Source: Gallionella sp. UBA4121
GTDB lineage: Bacteria > Pseudomonadota > Gammaproteobacteria > Burkholderiales > Gallionellaceae
Reading direction: 5' to 3'
NCBI GenBank assembly: GCA_002381565.1
Contig: DFWZ01000001.1
Span: forward strand, 63,923-124,243
Length of the DNA stretch: 60,321 nucleotides
Position 1 is the first letter of the stretch. The number at the start of each line of letters is the position of its first letter. Shown piece by piece: positions 34,601-41,659 of the stretch. The translations under genes were made by a program, and so were the position numbers. The notes beneath the pieces were generated by a model, which saw nothing but the letters and a program-made list of their open reading frames with translations, ran no database searches and was not told the DNA's origin.

Positions 34601-35329
34601 TGCCGCCTTCAGTGCCTGCTCAAACCAATTTTCGGCATCAATGAATTTCCCCCGCTTCTGGTTGACCAGCCCAAGGCCTCCAAGTACTTCAGGATCATGG
34701 GGCCTGCGCTTGATAATTTCCAGCAGGGACGTTTCGGCTACATCCACATTGTCATCTGCCAGGGCATCCAGCGCGTCTGTGCGCGCAACGATATCCGGGG
34801 AGAGCGCGAGATTGTCACCGGCGCCGCCTGCTCCTTCATCTGCTTGTGCTTCGGCTGTAACTTGTGGTGTGGATTTTCTGGCCGATTTATGTTTTGCAAC
34901 TACGCTTTTCTGGTCAGGGTCTTTTTGATCATCGCCAGGCATGGCAATCGTCTTGCGATCGCGCGTCTGAGCGGATTCGCTGTGCACAGATGTTTTGTGA
35001 TGATAGGCATCGCTTAATTCCTGAGTGTGCGGACTGTCGGATGCGGTTTGCTCAAGGCGGGTCAGGTAACGCTGCGCTTCGTCGCGGTTGCCATTTTTTA
35101 ATTCAATCTTGCCCAGCATGAGCAGGGCTTCCTGGGAGTTCGGCTCGATCAGCAGCAGTTTTTTGAGCAAATTTATGGCCAGATCAGCACGGTCTTTCGC
35201 AACCCATTTTTTCGCTCCGCTTAATAATATTTCAGTGGAGTTGTCCGGCCCCGCGGCGGCAACGACCGGGAATGAAATTATTCCTGCCAGCAGGAGGGCA
35301 GTAGACAAGGCGCGTAAATTTATGGGCAT
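31616..35329 (-). CDS. bcsC: Cellulose export outer-membrane protein BcsC
   Basis: 1237 residues: a signal peptide (ALSTALLLAGIISFPVVAAA), then a long periplasmic TPR superhelix to about residue 800, where the chain is expected to be gripped. The C-terminal beta-barrel (about 880-1237) contains TGASWGGV-like strands, AATEYRATPNFVLGGRF and FYLRYLFKPETG, ending in an aromatic-rich strand. Length is normal for BcsC. Here it is on the opposite strand from bcsA/B and converges with the acetylation genes. Its start overlaps the second bcsZ by 10 bp, so Z2 and C form one operon. Confidence 0.95.
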   Translation of the reverse strand: MPINLRALSTALLLAGIISFPVVAAAGPDNSTEILLSGAKKWVAKDRADLAINLLKKLLLIEPNSQEALLMLGKIELKNGNRDEAQRYLTRLEQTASDSPHTQELSDAYHHKTSVHSESAQTRDRKTIAMPGDDQKDPDQKSVVAKHKSARKSTPQVTAEAQADEGAGGAGDNLALSPDIVARTDALDALADDNVDVAETSLLEIIKRRPHDPEVLGGLGLVNQKRGKFIDAENWFEQALKAAKEGKTETGRWESLIETAKFSQYMTNAKALLDENKLPQAEAAIQQARTLKPQDPDALAVLGNIKAAANENVEAEQLYRESLKIEGYNVFATRGLASLLARTHRSAQALELIEQVLQDYQSEWKKIPYSQASLLREEANLFIETNRPSRAMNALEKAVKVDPKNPWVRFSLAKLYISLDLAPLGRQVMQEGVALAPKDPVMHYTQALVLLGLDDYAAGLASLNQIPEEELTEDMRDTRKRALIKYDFQQAENKFAEGNRKEAIRIMSIAQIQARDNYSATEQVAEGWFRLGQQKQGLSAMRALPQPAPLETQVHFASLLNRAKKDQELVDYLPSLRVPESADDTSKKYRATIQDIEFAMAGRQFDRLIKAGKTDQAQQFADNILNANHLSSSDYFKFHRSYFSSAKLPDSAIAQLNQEKEQNPDDLNIRWELAYAYYQDKQNSNAQREVQELLDLTKSDDIDMRLRIARLQQNLGDNSAARQTLDDLTNRFPNNTQVLLQAGNITQSDGEYNQAMRYYERIREQTQQPASSASAAKVAEQSTRPDLLLNLLPAKSLTGGPVITNSIAPPLLSTRESDAIYRSALAGDSGHEKHVTSSDASSAQQAMDSIESRRSTSIEAGLDIQTKPASSGTSTYNATEIPLLARFPIGYEAQGMVQVDQVNIDAGALPSSFADAALFGKIQAAQYVPPQPLVTKASGTSIALGYEQGSVKADIGEVGIGFPISNVVGGIRQGGSIGRMSYSLNLSRRPYTGTLLSYAGARDPVTGATWGGVTNTGISLYMSTTLSTSSLGDLNLSGVASYGLLRGTNVLNNDRLYLRSVIDRDIYKTDNTVFNLGVSLDYMGFSKNQSNFTFGQGGYYSPQNSLTLGVPVELAGRADMLSYQLKAHISYSHTNTDASTFYPTDPVLQARGAAGAMPAGYTQPIYDASSSSGFGYGLLAATEYRATPNFVLGGRFSMDRSAYYSPNSAFFYLRYLFKPETGQVKMRPDPVLPYSQY

Positions 35330-36456
35330 GTTGACATCCAGCGCGGGGCGAGATTTCCTTCAGAATCGAAACGGTATAAGTTGTTGTGCCACCCCAGTCC
35401 GAACAAACCCAATACCTGGCCGTAGTAACTGTCTTCTGCTATGGGCAGCGCATCAATGCGCGCGAGCTGTTCATCAACAGCCTTGTTTAATCCCGCAGCT
35501 TGCAGCAATGGCACCATTGCGGCGGAAAATCCACTCGGGCCGTCATTGTTTGTAACGCCAGTCAGCGTGTTGATGGACTCGGGAGGTGAGCCCCGTTTTT
35601 CGACGAGTTTGGCCATGGGTTTTAATGCGTCGAGCAAGATGCCGCTGTCAGGATCGCCGTGACTTAGCATACCTGCCCACAGGTAGACGCGAATCGCATT
35701 GTAAGAGCCGATGCTGCTTTTTTCGCTATCAGGTAAAAAGCCTTTGTCATAATCGTAAATTATCCAGTCAGGCGCATACCCGTTGGGTGATGACTTCACT
35801 ATCAACTGCCGAGAGGATTTTAACAGCAAATCCCAGCGCGGGTCTTTGCTGTGCGCAGCAAACCAGTGCATCAGCTGCATCGGCACATAACTTGGATTTA
35901 ATCGCACACGTGTTGGAGCGGGTGTAAAACCCGCAGCGCCCGGCAACAGGACCAGGCCCAGCTCTGGCACTTGCCTGGTTTCTGCTGCCAAAATGCGATT
36001 TGCCATAAGCGAAGCTAAGGCAACGTAGCGGCGATTTCCCCAAATTCTGCCCGCTTCACCCACTGTGTAGGCGATCCACAGGTCGGAATCAGAGGCGGAA
36101 TTCTCGTCCAGCACACCGATGCTGTCATCTTCCCTTTTTCCCAACTGCCAGGATGGCAGGTGTGTGATCAAATCGTCAGCTGCCAGGTTTTTTTCGGTCC
36201 AGCCTAAAAGCTTCTCGAACGTTGCCCGGTCATTCGCTACGAGCGAGAAAAACAGCGCATAGGATTGACCTTCGGAAGTGGTGCTGTCGGTGCTGTGATC
36301 TTCAACCCTGCCGTCGGCGGTAATAAATGACAGTTTGAATGTATCCCAGGCAGGCCAGGGTTGCTCACAGGATTGGGCGTGTGCGAATGAACTCAGGCTG
36401 AACATCAGCGTGAAAGCAAGGTATATCCTGTGTGTAAATTTTGAGCTAGCTGGCAT
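35320..36456 (-). CDS. Endo-1,4-beta-glucanase BcsZ, copy 2 (GH8)
   Basis: 378-residue periplasmic GH8 cellulase with a signal peptide (FTLMFSLSSFAHAQS). It carries the family features DGRVEDHSTDSTTSEGQSYALFFSL, NSASDSDLWIAYTVGEAGRIW, RLNPSYVPMQLMHWF and AIRVYLWAGMLSHGD, so the active site appears intact. It is clearly homologous to the copy at 24194-25339 but well diverged, so this is not a recent duplication. It lies directly upstream of bcsC, overlapping its start, the usual bcsZ-bcsC order. The two copies may act on different chain states, for example bare versus decorated cellulose, which is inference. Confidence 0.94.
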   Translation of the reverse strand: MPASSKFTHRIYLAFTLMFSLSSFAHAQSCEQPWPAWDTFKLSFITADGRVEDHSTDSTTSEGQSYALFFSLVANDRATFEKLLGWTEKNLAADDLITHLPSWQLGKREDDSIGVLDENSASDSDLWIAYTVGEAGRIWGNRRYVALASLMANRILAAETRQVPELGLVLLPGAAGFTPAPTRVRLNPSYVPMQLMHWFAAHSKDPRWDLLLKSSRQLIVKSSPNGYAPDWIIYDYDKGFLPDSEKSSIGSYNAIRVYLWAGMLSHGDPDSGILLDALKPMAKLVEKRGSPPESINTLTGVTNNDGPSGFSAAMVPLLQAAGLNKAVDEQLARIDALPIAEDSYYGQVLGLFGLGWHNNLYRFDSEGNLAPRWMSTCP

Positions 36457-36740
36457 CCAGTGCAGGCCTTGAGGTGATCTTTAAAATCGAAGAAAAAAAG
36501 CCGGATGCACTCATGTTGTCAAAAATGCGGTGGTTATGGACTGCTTTTTACGCATTGCAATGATAGCCAGTGCCGTTAAAAATCCACTGCATAGCTGATA
36601 GTACGCAACGTGCGCGGAATTTGCAATGCGACCGGGTTTTCGTCTCACTCCATAGTGCGGTTTTCCAGGCGCCTGAAGCCATCTCGGTGAACGGCGTGTT
36701 GCGCTAATGTTGCATGTGCCACCGCGTTAATTTCAGACGT
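36457..36740. other. Intergenic region between SGNH copy 2 and bcsZ copy 2
   Basis: 284 bp. I see no gene-like frame with family features, no hairpin followed by a T run and no repeat array. It probably contains the promoter for bcsZ2-bcsC, but no box pair stands out. Confidence 0.5.
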
Positions 36741-37454
36741 TCAAAACGTGGAGAGCATGTCCGGGGATATGATGGCATCGGTGATGCTCCTGGCCCAGTG
36801 CTCGTACCCCCATTTGTCGAAATGTTGTCCGTCAAAGGTTTTCCACTCGCCTATTTTGGAGAAGGCCAGCGAGTCAATATAGGTGCAAGGTGCCACTATC
36901 GTTGACAGGTAGGCTGAAAACTCTTTGACGCGCGCATTGGTTTTTTTGTATTTTCCGCCATCCTCGCCCCAGGCCGGACCCACCCAGACACAGCGAATGC
37001 CCTGTGCCTTGATATCTGCGGTCAATGAGGAAACACTCTGCCAGACCCAGCTCTTGGGTATTTCCTTGTTATCGTAGCTCGCCATCGTATCTCCCATCAC
37101 CAGCAGTATCAGATTGGGCTGATGCTTTTTGATCAGGTTGTCTATCGGTTGCGTGCTCGCAATGTCAGCTGGACGCTCTTTGATGGGGCCGGTGTCGACT
37201 CTGCTTGCTGCACAGGGAACATGTTTGGTTTTAAGCCAGTCTCCCGCCGATGCACCGCAAGCGCCGTAGGAATAGACTTTTGCGCCTTGTTCAACCAGGT
37301 CATCTGGCAAGTCTGATACCAGATAATTGTTGATGGACATGTGGCTTTCACCAAGCACCAGGATGGTACGCCCTGCCAGCGGCGGGGTATTCGCGGCAAA
37401 TACGCTGGCGCTGAGTGCAAGCATGAAGAGCCCAATTGTCAGTGTTTTCATCAT
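36741..37454 (-). CDS. SGNH-family hydrolase, copy 2, secreted
   Basis: 237 residues with a clear signal peptide (TIGLFMLALSASVFAA). The nucleophile block is GESHM (Ser37; Glu where copy 1 has Asp), with YSYGACG, LVMGDTMASY and the catalytic FDGQH near the end. It is strongly similar to copy 1 over its full mature length, including the KSWVW and CVWVGPAWG segments. It precedes bcsZ2-bcsC by 284 bp on the same strand. It would act in the periplasm, plausibly as an esterase or acyl-transfer enzyme on exported cellulose. The substrate is not shown by the sequence. Confidence 0.8.
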   Translation of the reverse strand: MMKTLTIGLFMLALSASVFAANTPPLAGRTILVLGESHMSINNYLVSDLPDDLVEQGAKVYSYGACGASAGDWLKTKHVPCAASRVDTGPIKERPADIASTQPIDNLIKKHQPNLILLVMGDTMASYDNKEIPKSWVWQSVSSLTADIKAQGIRCVWVGPAWGEDGGKYKKTNARVKEFSAYLSTIVAPCTYIDSLAFSKIGEWKTFDGQHFDKWGYEHWARSITDAIISPDMLSTF

Positions 37455-37650
37455 GAAAAATTCAGAGGGGTCATATTAGGTAGGTCAAAAGTAACGCAGA
37501 AAAAACTGTTTGTCTAGTAAAGTCGGTAATTCTGGCAGGAATTTTACTGATAATTGACAGGATAATTCCTGCAACAAAGCGATGTGTCGTCAGCCGGTTG
37601 CAGGATGCGGGTTAAAATGCGCACCCATTCAGTCGATATCAACGCGCCAA

Positions 37651-38799
37651 GTGACCCAGACCAAGAACTACTACTGGCGTATCGCCGGTTTTTATTTTTT
37701 CTATTACGCTTTTATCGGGATGTTCGCGCCCTACTGGAGCTTGTACCTGCAATCCATCCACTTCAACGCGGTCGAAATCGCCACGCTGATGTCGGTGCAA
37801 CCGGTGATGCGCATGCTGGCGCCCAACCTGTGGGGCTGGCTGGCCGACCATACCGGCAGGCGTTCGCTGGTGGTGCAGGTTGCAGCGTCGTTGAGTGCGT
37901 TGTTCTATCTGGGCGTGTTCATGACCACCAGTTTCTGGGGCATGCTGCTGGTGCTGGGGCTGATGAGCTTTTTCTGGAGTGCTTCGATGCCGCTGGTCGA
38001 AGCGACCACGTTAAGTTACCTGGGTCAACACGCCGCACGTTATGGACGGATTCGTTCATGGGGATCGATTGGTTTTATTGTTTCGGTGGTGGGCTTGGGC
38101 TATGCCTTTGACTACATCGCCATTGCCTGGCTGCTGTGGGCGGGACTGATCTGTGAATTGGGCATCCTGATTTTTTCAAGACAGATGCCCGTAACCCCCG
38201 TGCTGGCACATCACACCGACCGGCAGTCAATCAAGCAGGTCATGCTGCAACCCCGGGTGCTGGTGTTGTTCGGCGCCTGCTTCCTGATGTCCGCCGCACA
38301 TGGTCCGTATTACACGTTTTTTTCAATCTATCTGGTCGAGCATGGTTATGCAAAAAGCGCGGTAGGCGGATTGTGGGCGCTCGGCGTGATCTGTGAAATT
38401 GCCGTGTTTTTCCTGATGCCAAGGCTGGCCCTGCGTTACGGCTATTCCCGCATCCTGATAGCCAGTTTCAGTCTCGCAGTGGTGCGCTTCATGCTGATAG
38501 GATGGGGCGTCGATTTTCTGTTGCTGCTGCTCATCGCGCAGGTGTTGCATGCCGCCACCTTCGGCGCATATCACGCAGCGTCAGTGGGGCAGGTGCATGA
38601 GATATTCCGGGGCCGGCATCAATCCAAAGGTCAGGCATTGTTCGGCAGCCTGACCTACGGCGCGGGCGGAGTGCTGGGCGGGCTGGCCAGCGGGCCGATC
38701 TGGCAACATTACGGCGCAAGCATCTTGTATTCATGCAGTGCGGTGATGGCGCTGCTAGGACTGCTGCTGTTGAACTGGAAGACGGCTAAAGTGGTATAG
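37651..38799 (+). CDS. MFS transporter, HcaT/PPP-like (MFS_1-like) family
   Basis: About 382 residues with 12 predicted membrane helices. It begins YYWRIAGFYFFYYAFIGMFAPYWSLYLQ and has the family segment LAPNLWGWLADHTGRRSLVV (motif A equivalent after helix 2). It resembles the phenylpropionate/nucleoside-type MFS proteins common in betaproteobacteria; the substrate is unknown. The GTG at 37651 is chosen because homologues begin a few residues before YWR. An ATG at 37582 would add 23 cysteine-containing residues that do not look like a membrane-protein start. It lies 96 bp upstream of bcsG; a link to cellulose is not evident. Confidence 0.82.
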   Translation: MTQTKNYYWRIAGFYFFYYAFIGMFAPYWSLYLQSIHFNAVEIATLMSVQPVMRMLAPNLWGWLADHTGRRSLVVQVAASLSALFYLGVFMTTSFWGMLLVLGLMSFFWSASMPLVEATTLSYLGQHAARYGRIRSWGSIGFIVSVVGLGYAFDYIAIAWLLWAGLICELGILIFSRQMPVTPVLAHHTDRQSIKQVMLQPRVLVLFGACFLMSAAHGPYYTFFSIYLVEHGYAKSAVGGLWALGVICEIAVFFLMPRLALRYGYSRILIASFSLAVVRFMLIGWGVDFLLLLLIAQVLHAATFGAYHAASVGQVHEIFRGRHQSKGQALFGSLTYGAGGVLGGLASGPIWQHYGASILYSCSAVMALLGLLLLNWKTAKVV

Positions 38800-38895
38800 C
38801 GTCGTGCGGAATGTTGGGCAAATTGTGAGGTTTAAGGTATTCTTCAAGAATCGCTGCACTCTGCATGGCGACTGCCGGGCACCGGCATTGACCTT

Positions 38896-41157
38896 GTGCT
38901 GTCTCAGGTATCGAAATTGAAACGCTCTCTCAAACAGAAAATTTCGAGAATACATCTCCGCGCGTCACACGAACCGCATCCGCTCGGGGACAGGCGGACG
39001 GGTGTTCCGCGATATCTTGAGCAGCCGGGTGGCGATAATATTGCCGGTGATGCTGCGGCCAGCTCATTGCGTGAAAATTCGGACGTGCATTCGCAGGCGT
39101 TGCACAAAACCATGCCATATTGGTCGGATTATTTGGTCAGGCTTGGGGCGACGTTGAAAGAAGCCGGTCAGGCGAGGCTCAGGCTGAATAAGCCTCCCGG
39201 ACAGCGAGCTGACGAGGAGTCGAGACCTGGTGCAGGTCCGCACTATCGAGTAAGAAATCCCAGGGGTGACAGGCGGATGAGCCCAGAGCAACGCCGCGAG
39301 TTGCTCGCTCAGGCAGTCCCGCCCTTGCAGGAGATGCCCTATTGGTCTGATTATCTGGACACACTTGGTAGTCAGGTGAAGCAGAAGACAGTACGGCAAC
39401 ATGGGTGGAGCGCGTGGACTAAGCAGGAATCTGCAGGGGCCCCCGTCGTGGCCGGAGAGTCTGCTGTGGGAGGTTCGATCAGAAGACCCATAGGAGACAG
39501 GCGGACGCGTGTCAGGCCGCGCCGCGTACGGGACGATGGCGGCGAAGCCGTCGGGAACCCCGCTGCCCGTTCGCCGCGGGTAAACTCTGCCGCCGATCCA
39601 CTCGTCAAATACCGCAGTGCCGGAATTTCACTGGGTGTCTGGGGTTATTATTTCATCGCAAAATTAGGCTTGTTTTGGATGGGGTTAATTGCTTTTCATG
39701 CGCTGGAAAATCTGGTTTTTGCTGTGTTTATTTTGCTGCCCGCAGCATCCCTGCGTAAGCTCAAAAACATCATCAACCCTTTGCTGGCTGTTGTGCTGCT
39801 TTATTATGATTCCTGGCTGCCGCCTGTTGGCCGTTTGATTTCGCAGGCTTCGTTGCTGTCCGATTTTAGTCCGGCTTATCTTTTTGAATTGTCGGGGCGT
39901 TTTTTTAGCTGGTCAGCTGTCGGCTTGCTGTTTGCATGCTCGCTTGTGTACTGGATTGTCTCGCGCCGGATACGCGTGGGCGTGTTGGTCATCCTGGGTA
40001 TGGTGATACTGGGGATGACCCAGGTGTTATCGGTGGAGCGCGATGCGGATAAAACCGGGCAGGACATGAATAAGGTGCTTGGCGATTTCTTTACCAGGGA
40101 GGCCCAGCGTTCCATCTCGTTTACCACGCCACAGGCAGATGCGGTTCCGTTTGATGTGATTTTTATTCACGTATGTTCGCTGTCATGGGACGATGTGCTT
40201 GCCGTCGGTCTGGAGCATCATCCGCTGTGGGGGCATTTCGATATTTTGTTCAAAAACTTTAACTCCGCTGCCTCTTATAGCGGGCCAGCGGCCATTCATT
40301 TATTGCGAAGCAAATGCGGCCAGACACAGCATGGACAAATGTATGAACCTGTGGCTGATAAATGCTATTTGATGGACAGCCTGAAACTCAGCGGGTTTGA
40401 GCCTGATGTGGTGTTGAACCACGATGGTAAATTTGACAATTTTCTGGGGCAGTTGCAGACCGATGGGCGCCTGACTGCGCCCCCTATGTCGCTGGAAGGG
40501 CTTGATGCTGCGCAGTATGCCTTTGATAAATCCCCTGTTTATGAAGATTTGTCGGTGCTGGATCGCTGGCTGGATACAAGGCAAAAATCCGCCAGTTCAC
40601 GTGTCGCGCTGTATTACAACACGATCAGCATGCACGACGGCAATCATCCGTCAGGTACGAATTCCATGCCCAATACACGGGATGCATATAAAGCGCGTTT
40701 GAGCAGATTCCTCGATGATCTGGAAAGTTTCATGCAAAAGCTTGATAAATCTGGCCGCCGCGCAGTTGTGGTGATGGTGCCGGAGCACGGGGCTGCGCTG
40801 CGGGGCGATAAAAGACAAATAGACGGTTTGCGGGAAATTCCAACACCAGCCATTACGATCGTGCCAGTCGGAATCAAGGTTGTCGGCGCGCAGCGTGAAG
40901 GAGAGGCGCTGTCTATCGATCAGTCGACCAGCTATCTGGCTATTACCTATATCGTTGAACGCATGCTTGAGCAATCACCCTTCGCAGGCAAAACGTTCGC
41001 GCCAGCCGATTATGTGGCGAATTTGCCGGTCACACCGTTTGTCGCACAAAACGAAAAGGTGACGGTAGCCGAGTACAAAAATCGTTTCTACTACACGCGT
41101 GGCGATGACAGGTGGGAAAATTACTCTGAATTCGACAAACCTGTCGCGAAGCCTTGA
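38896..41157 (+). CDS. bcsG: Cellulose phosphoethanolamine transferase BcsG with long N-terminal extension
   Basis: 753 residues. From about residue 235 it is a typical BcsG: several membrane helices to about 385, then a periplasmic alkaline-phosphatase-like domain. The catalytic NSAASYSGPAAIHLLRSKCGQ segment carries the nucleophile Ser462, with NTISMHDGNHPSG and VVMVPEHGAALRGDKRQIDGLREIPTP further on. BcsG moves phosphoethanolamine from phosphatidylethanolamine to cellulose. The first 230 residues are extra: basic and Gly/Arg-rich, with GDRR at 31, 124 and 200 and MPYWSDYL at 73 and 147. I know no family for this part. The GTG at 38896 is the first possible start after an in-frame stop at 38833, with a weak ribosome-binding site. 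dgkA follows after 13 bp. Confidence 0.9.
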   Translation: MLSQVSKLKRSLKQKISRIHLRASHEPHPLGDRRTGVPRYLEQPGGDNIAGDAAASSLRENSDVHSQALHKTMPYWSDYLVRLGATLKEAGQARLRLNKPPGQRADEESRPGAGPHYRVRNPRGDRRMSPEQRRELLAQAVPPLQEMPYWSDYLDTLGSQVKQKTVRQHGWSAWTKQESAGAPVVAGESAVGGSIRRPIGDRRTRVRPRRVRDDGGEAVGNPAARSPRVNSAADPLVKYRSAGISLGVWGYYFIAKLGLFWMGLIAFHALENLVFAVFILLPAASLRKLKNIINPLLAVVLLYYDSWLPPVGRLISQASLLSDFSPAYLFELSGRFFSWSAVGLLFACSLVYWIVSRRIRVGVLVILGMVILGMTQVLSVERDADKTGQDMNKVLGDFFTREAQRSISFTTPQADAVPFDVIFIHVCSLSWDDVLAVGLEHHPLWGHFDILFKNFNSAASYSGPAAIHLLRSKCGQTQHGQMYEPVADKCYLMDSLKLSGFEPDVVLNHDGKFDNFLGQLQTDGRLTAPPMSLEGLDAAQYAFDKSPVYEDLSVLDRWLDTRQKSASSRVALYYNTISMHDGNHPSGTNSMPNTRDAYKARLSRFLDDLESFMQKLDKSGRRAVVVMVPEHGAALRGDKRQIDGLREIPTPAITIVPVGIKVVGAQREGEALSIDQSTSYLAITYIVERMLEQSPFAGKTFAPADYVANLPVTPFVAQNEKVTVAEYKNRFYYTRGDDRWENYSEFDKPVAKP

Positions 41158-41170
41158 TCAAGAACTTGAG

Positions 41171-41539
41171 ATGAAAAATCCGCATAAACATCCGGCCGGT
41201 TTGATGCATGCATGGCGGGCAACGGGAATAGCGCTGCAAGGTTTGCGCGCAGCGCTGGTGCATGAAGATGCCTTTCGTCAGGAAATGCTGGTCGCTGTCA
41301 TCGCCATTCCAGTCGCGCTTCTCTCCAGCGTTAACATGGTAGGCAAAGCCATGCTGGTGAGCAGTGTGATTCTGGTTCTGATCGTTGAGCTCCTCAACTC
41401 CGCGCTGGAAGCTGCTGTCGATCATGCCTCCATGGCGCAGCATCCTCTTGCTAAGCGTGCCAAAGATATCGCCAGTGCGGCGGTGTTTATGAGTATCGTG
41501 AATGCGGTCGTGATATGGGTGCTGATATTCCTGTTTTGA
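41171..41539 (+). CDS. dgkA: Diacylglycerol kinase DgkA
   Basis: 122-residue inner-membrane kinase with three helices that phosphorylates diacylglycerol to phosphatidate. It has the family signature VELLNSALEAAVDHAS with the two essential Glu residues, an N-terminal amphipathic AWRATGIALQGLRAALVHEDAFRQE, and KRAKDIASAAVF. The ATG at 41171 is preceded by GAG-rich sequence and gives the normal length. It lies 13 bp after bcsG. BcsG-type transferases release diacylglycerol, so this pair is functionally sensible: DgkA would return the lipid to phospholipid synthesis. Confidence 0.95.
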   Translation: MKNPHKHPAGLMHAWRATGIALQGLRAALVHEDAFRQEMLVAVIAIPVALLSSVNMVGKAMLVSSVILVLIVELLNSALEAAVDHASMAQHPLAKRAKDIASAAVFMSIVNAVVIWVLIFLF

Positions 41540-41590
41540 CGCCCGAATGGCCGTTTCTGTCTTGAATGAGTGCTGATAAGGACTCAAAAG

Positions 41591-41619
41591 CTGCCAAACT
41601 GCGTCTGTTGTGTCATAAT
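41591..41619 (+). promoter_or_regulatory. Possible sigma-70 promoter of the leu genes
   Basis: CTGCCA (41591-41596), 17 bp spacer, CATAAT (41614-41619), about 40 bp before the leuC start. The -35 box is poor. No leader peptide rich in Leu codons is visible. Confidence 0.35.
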
Positions 41620-41659
41620 TGTGCGCTCTTAAAACCGAGTATTGGCTAGGTAAAACACG

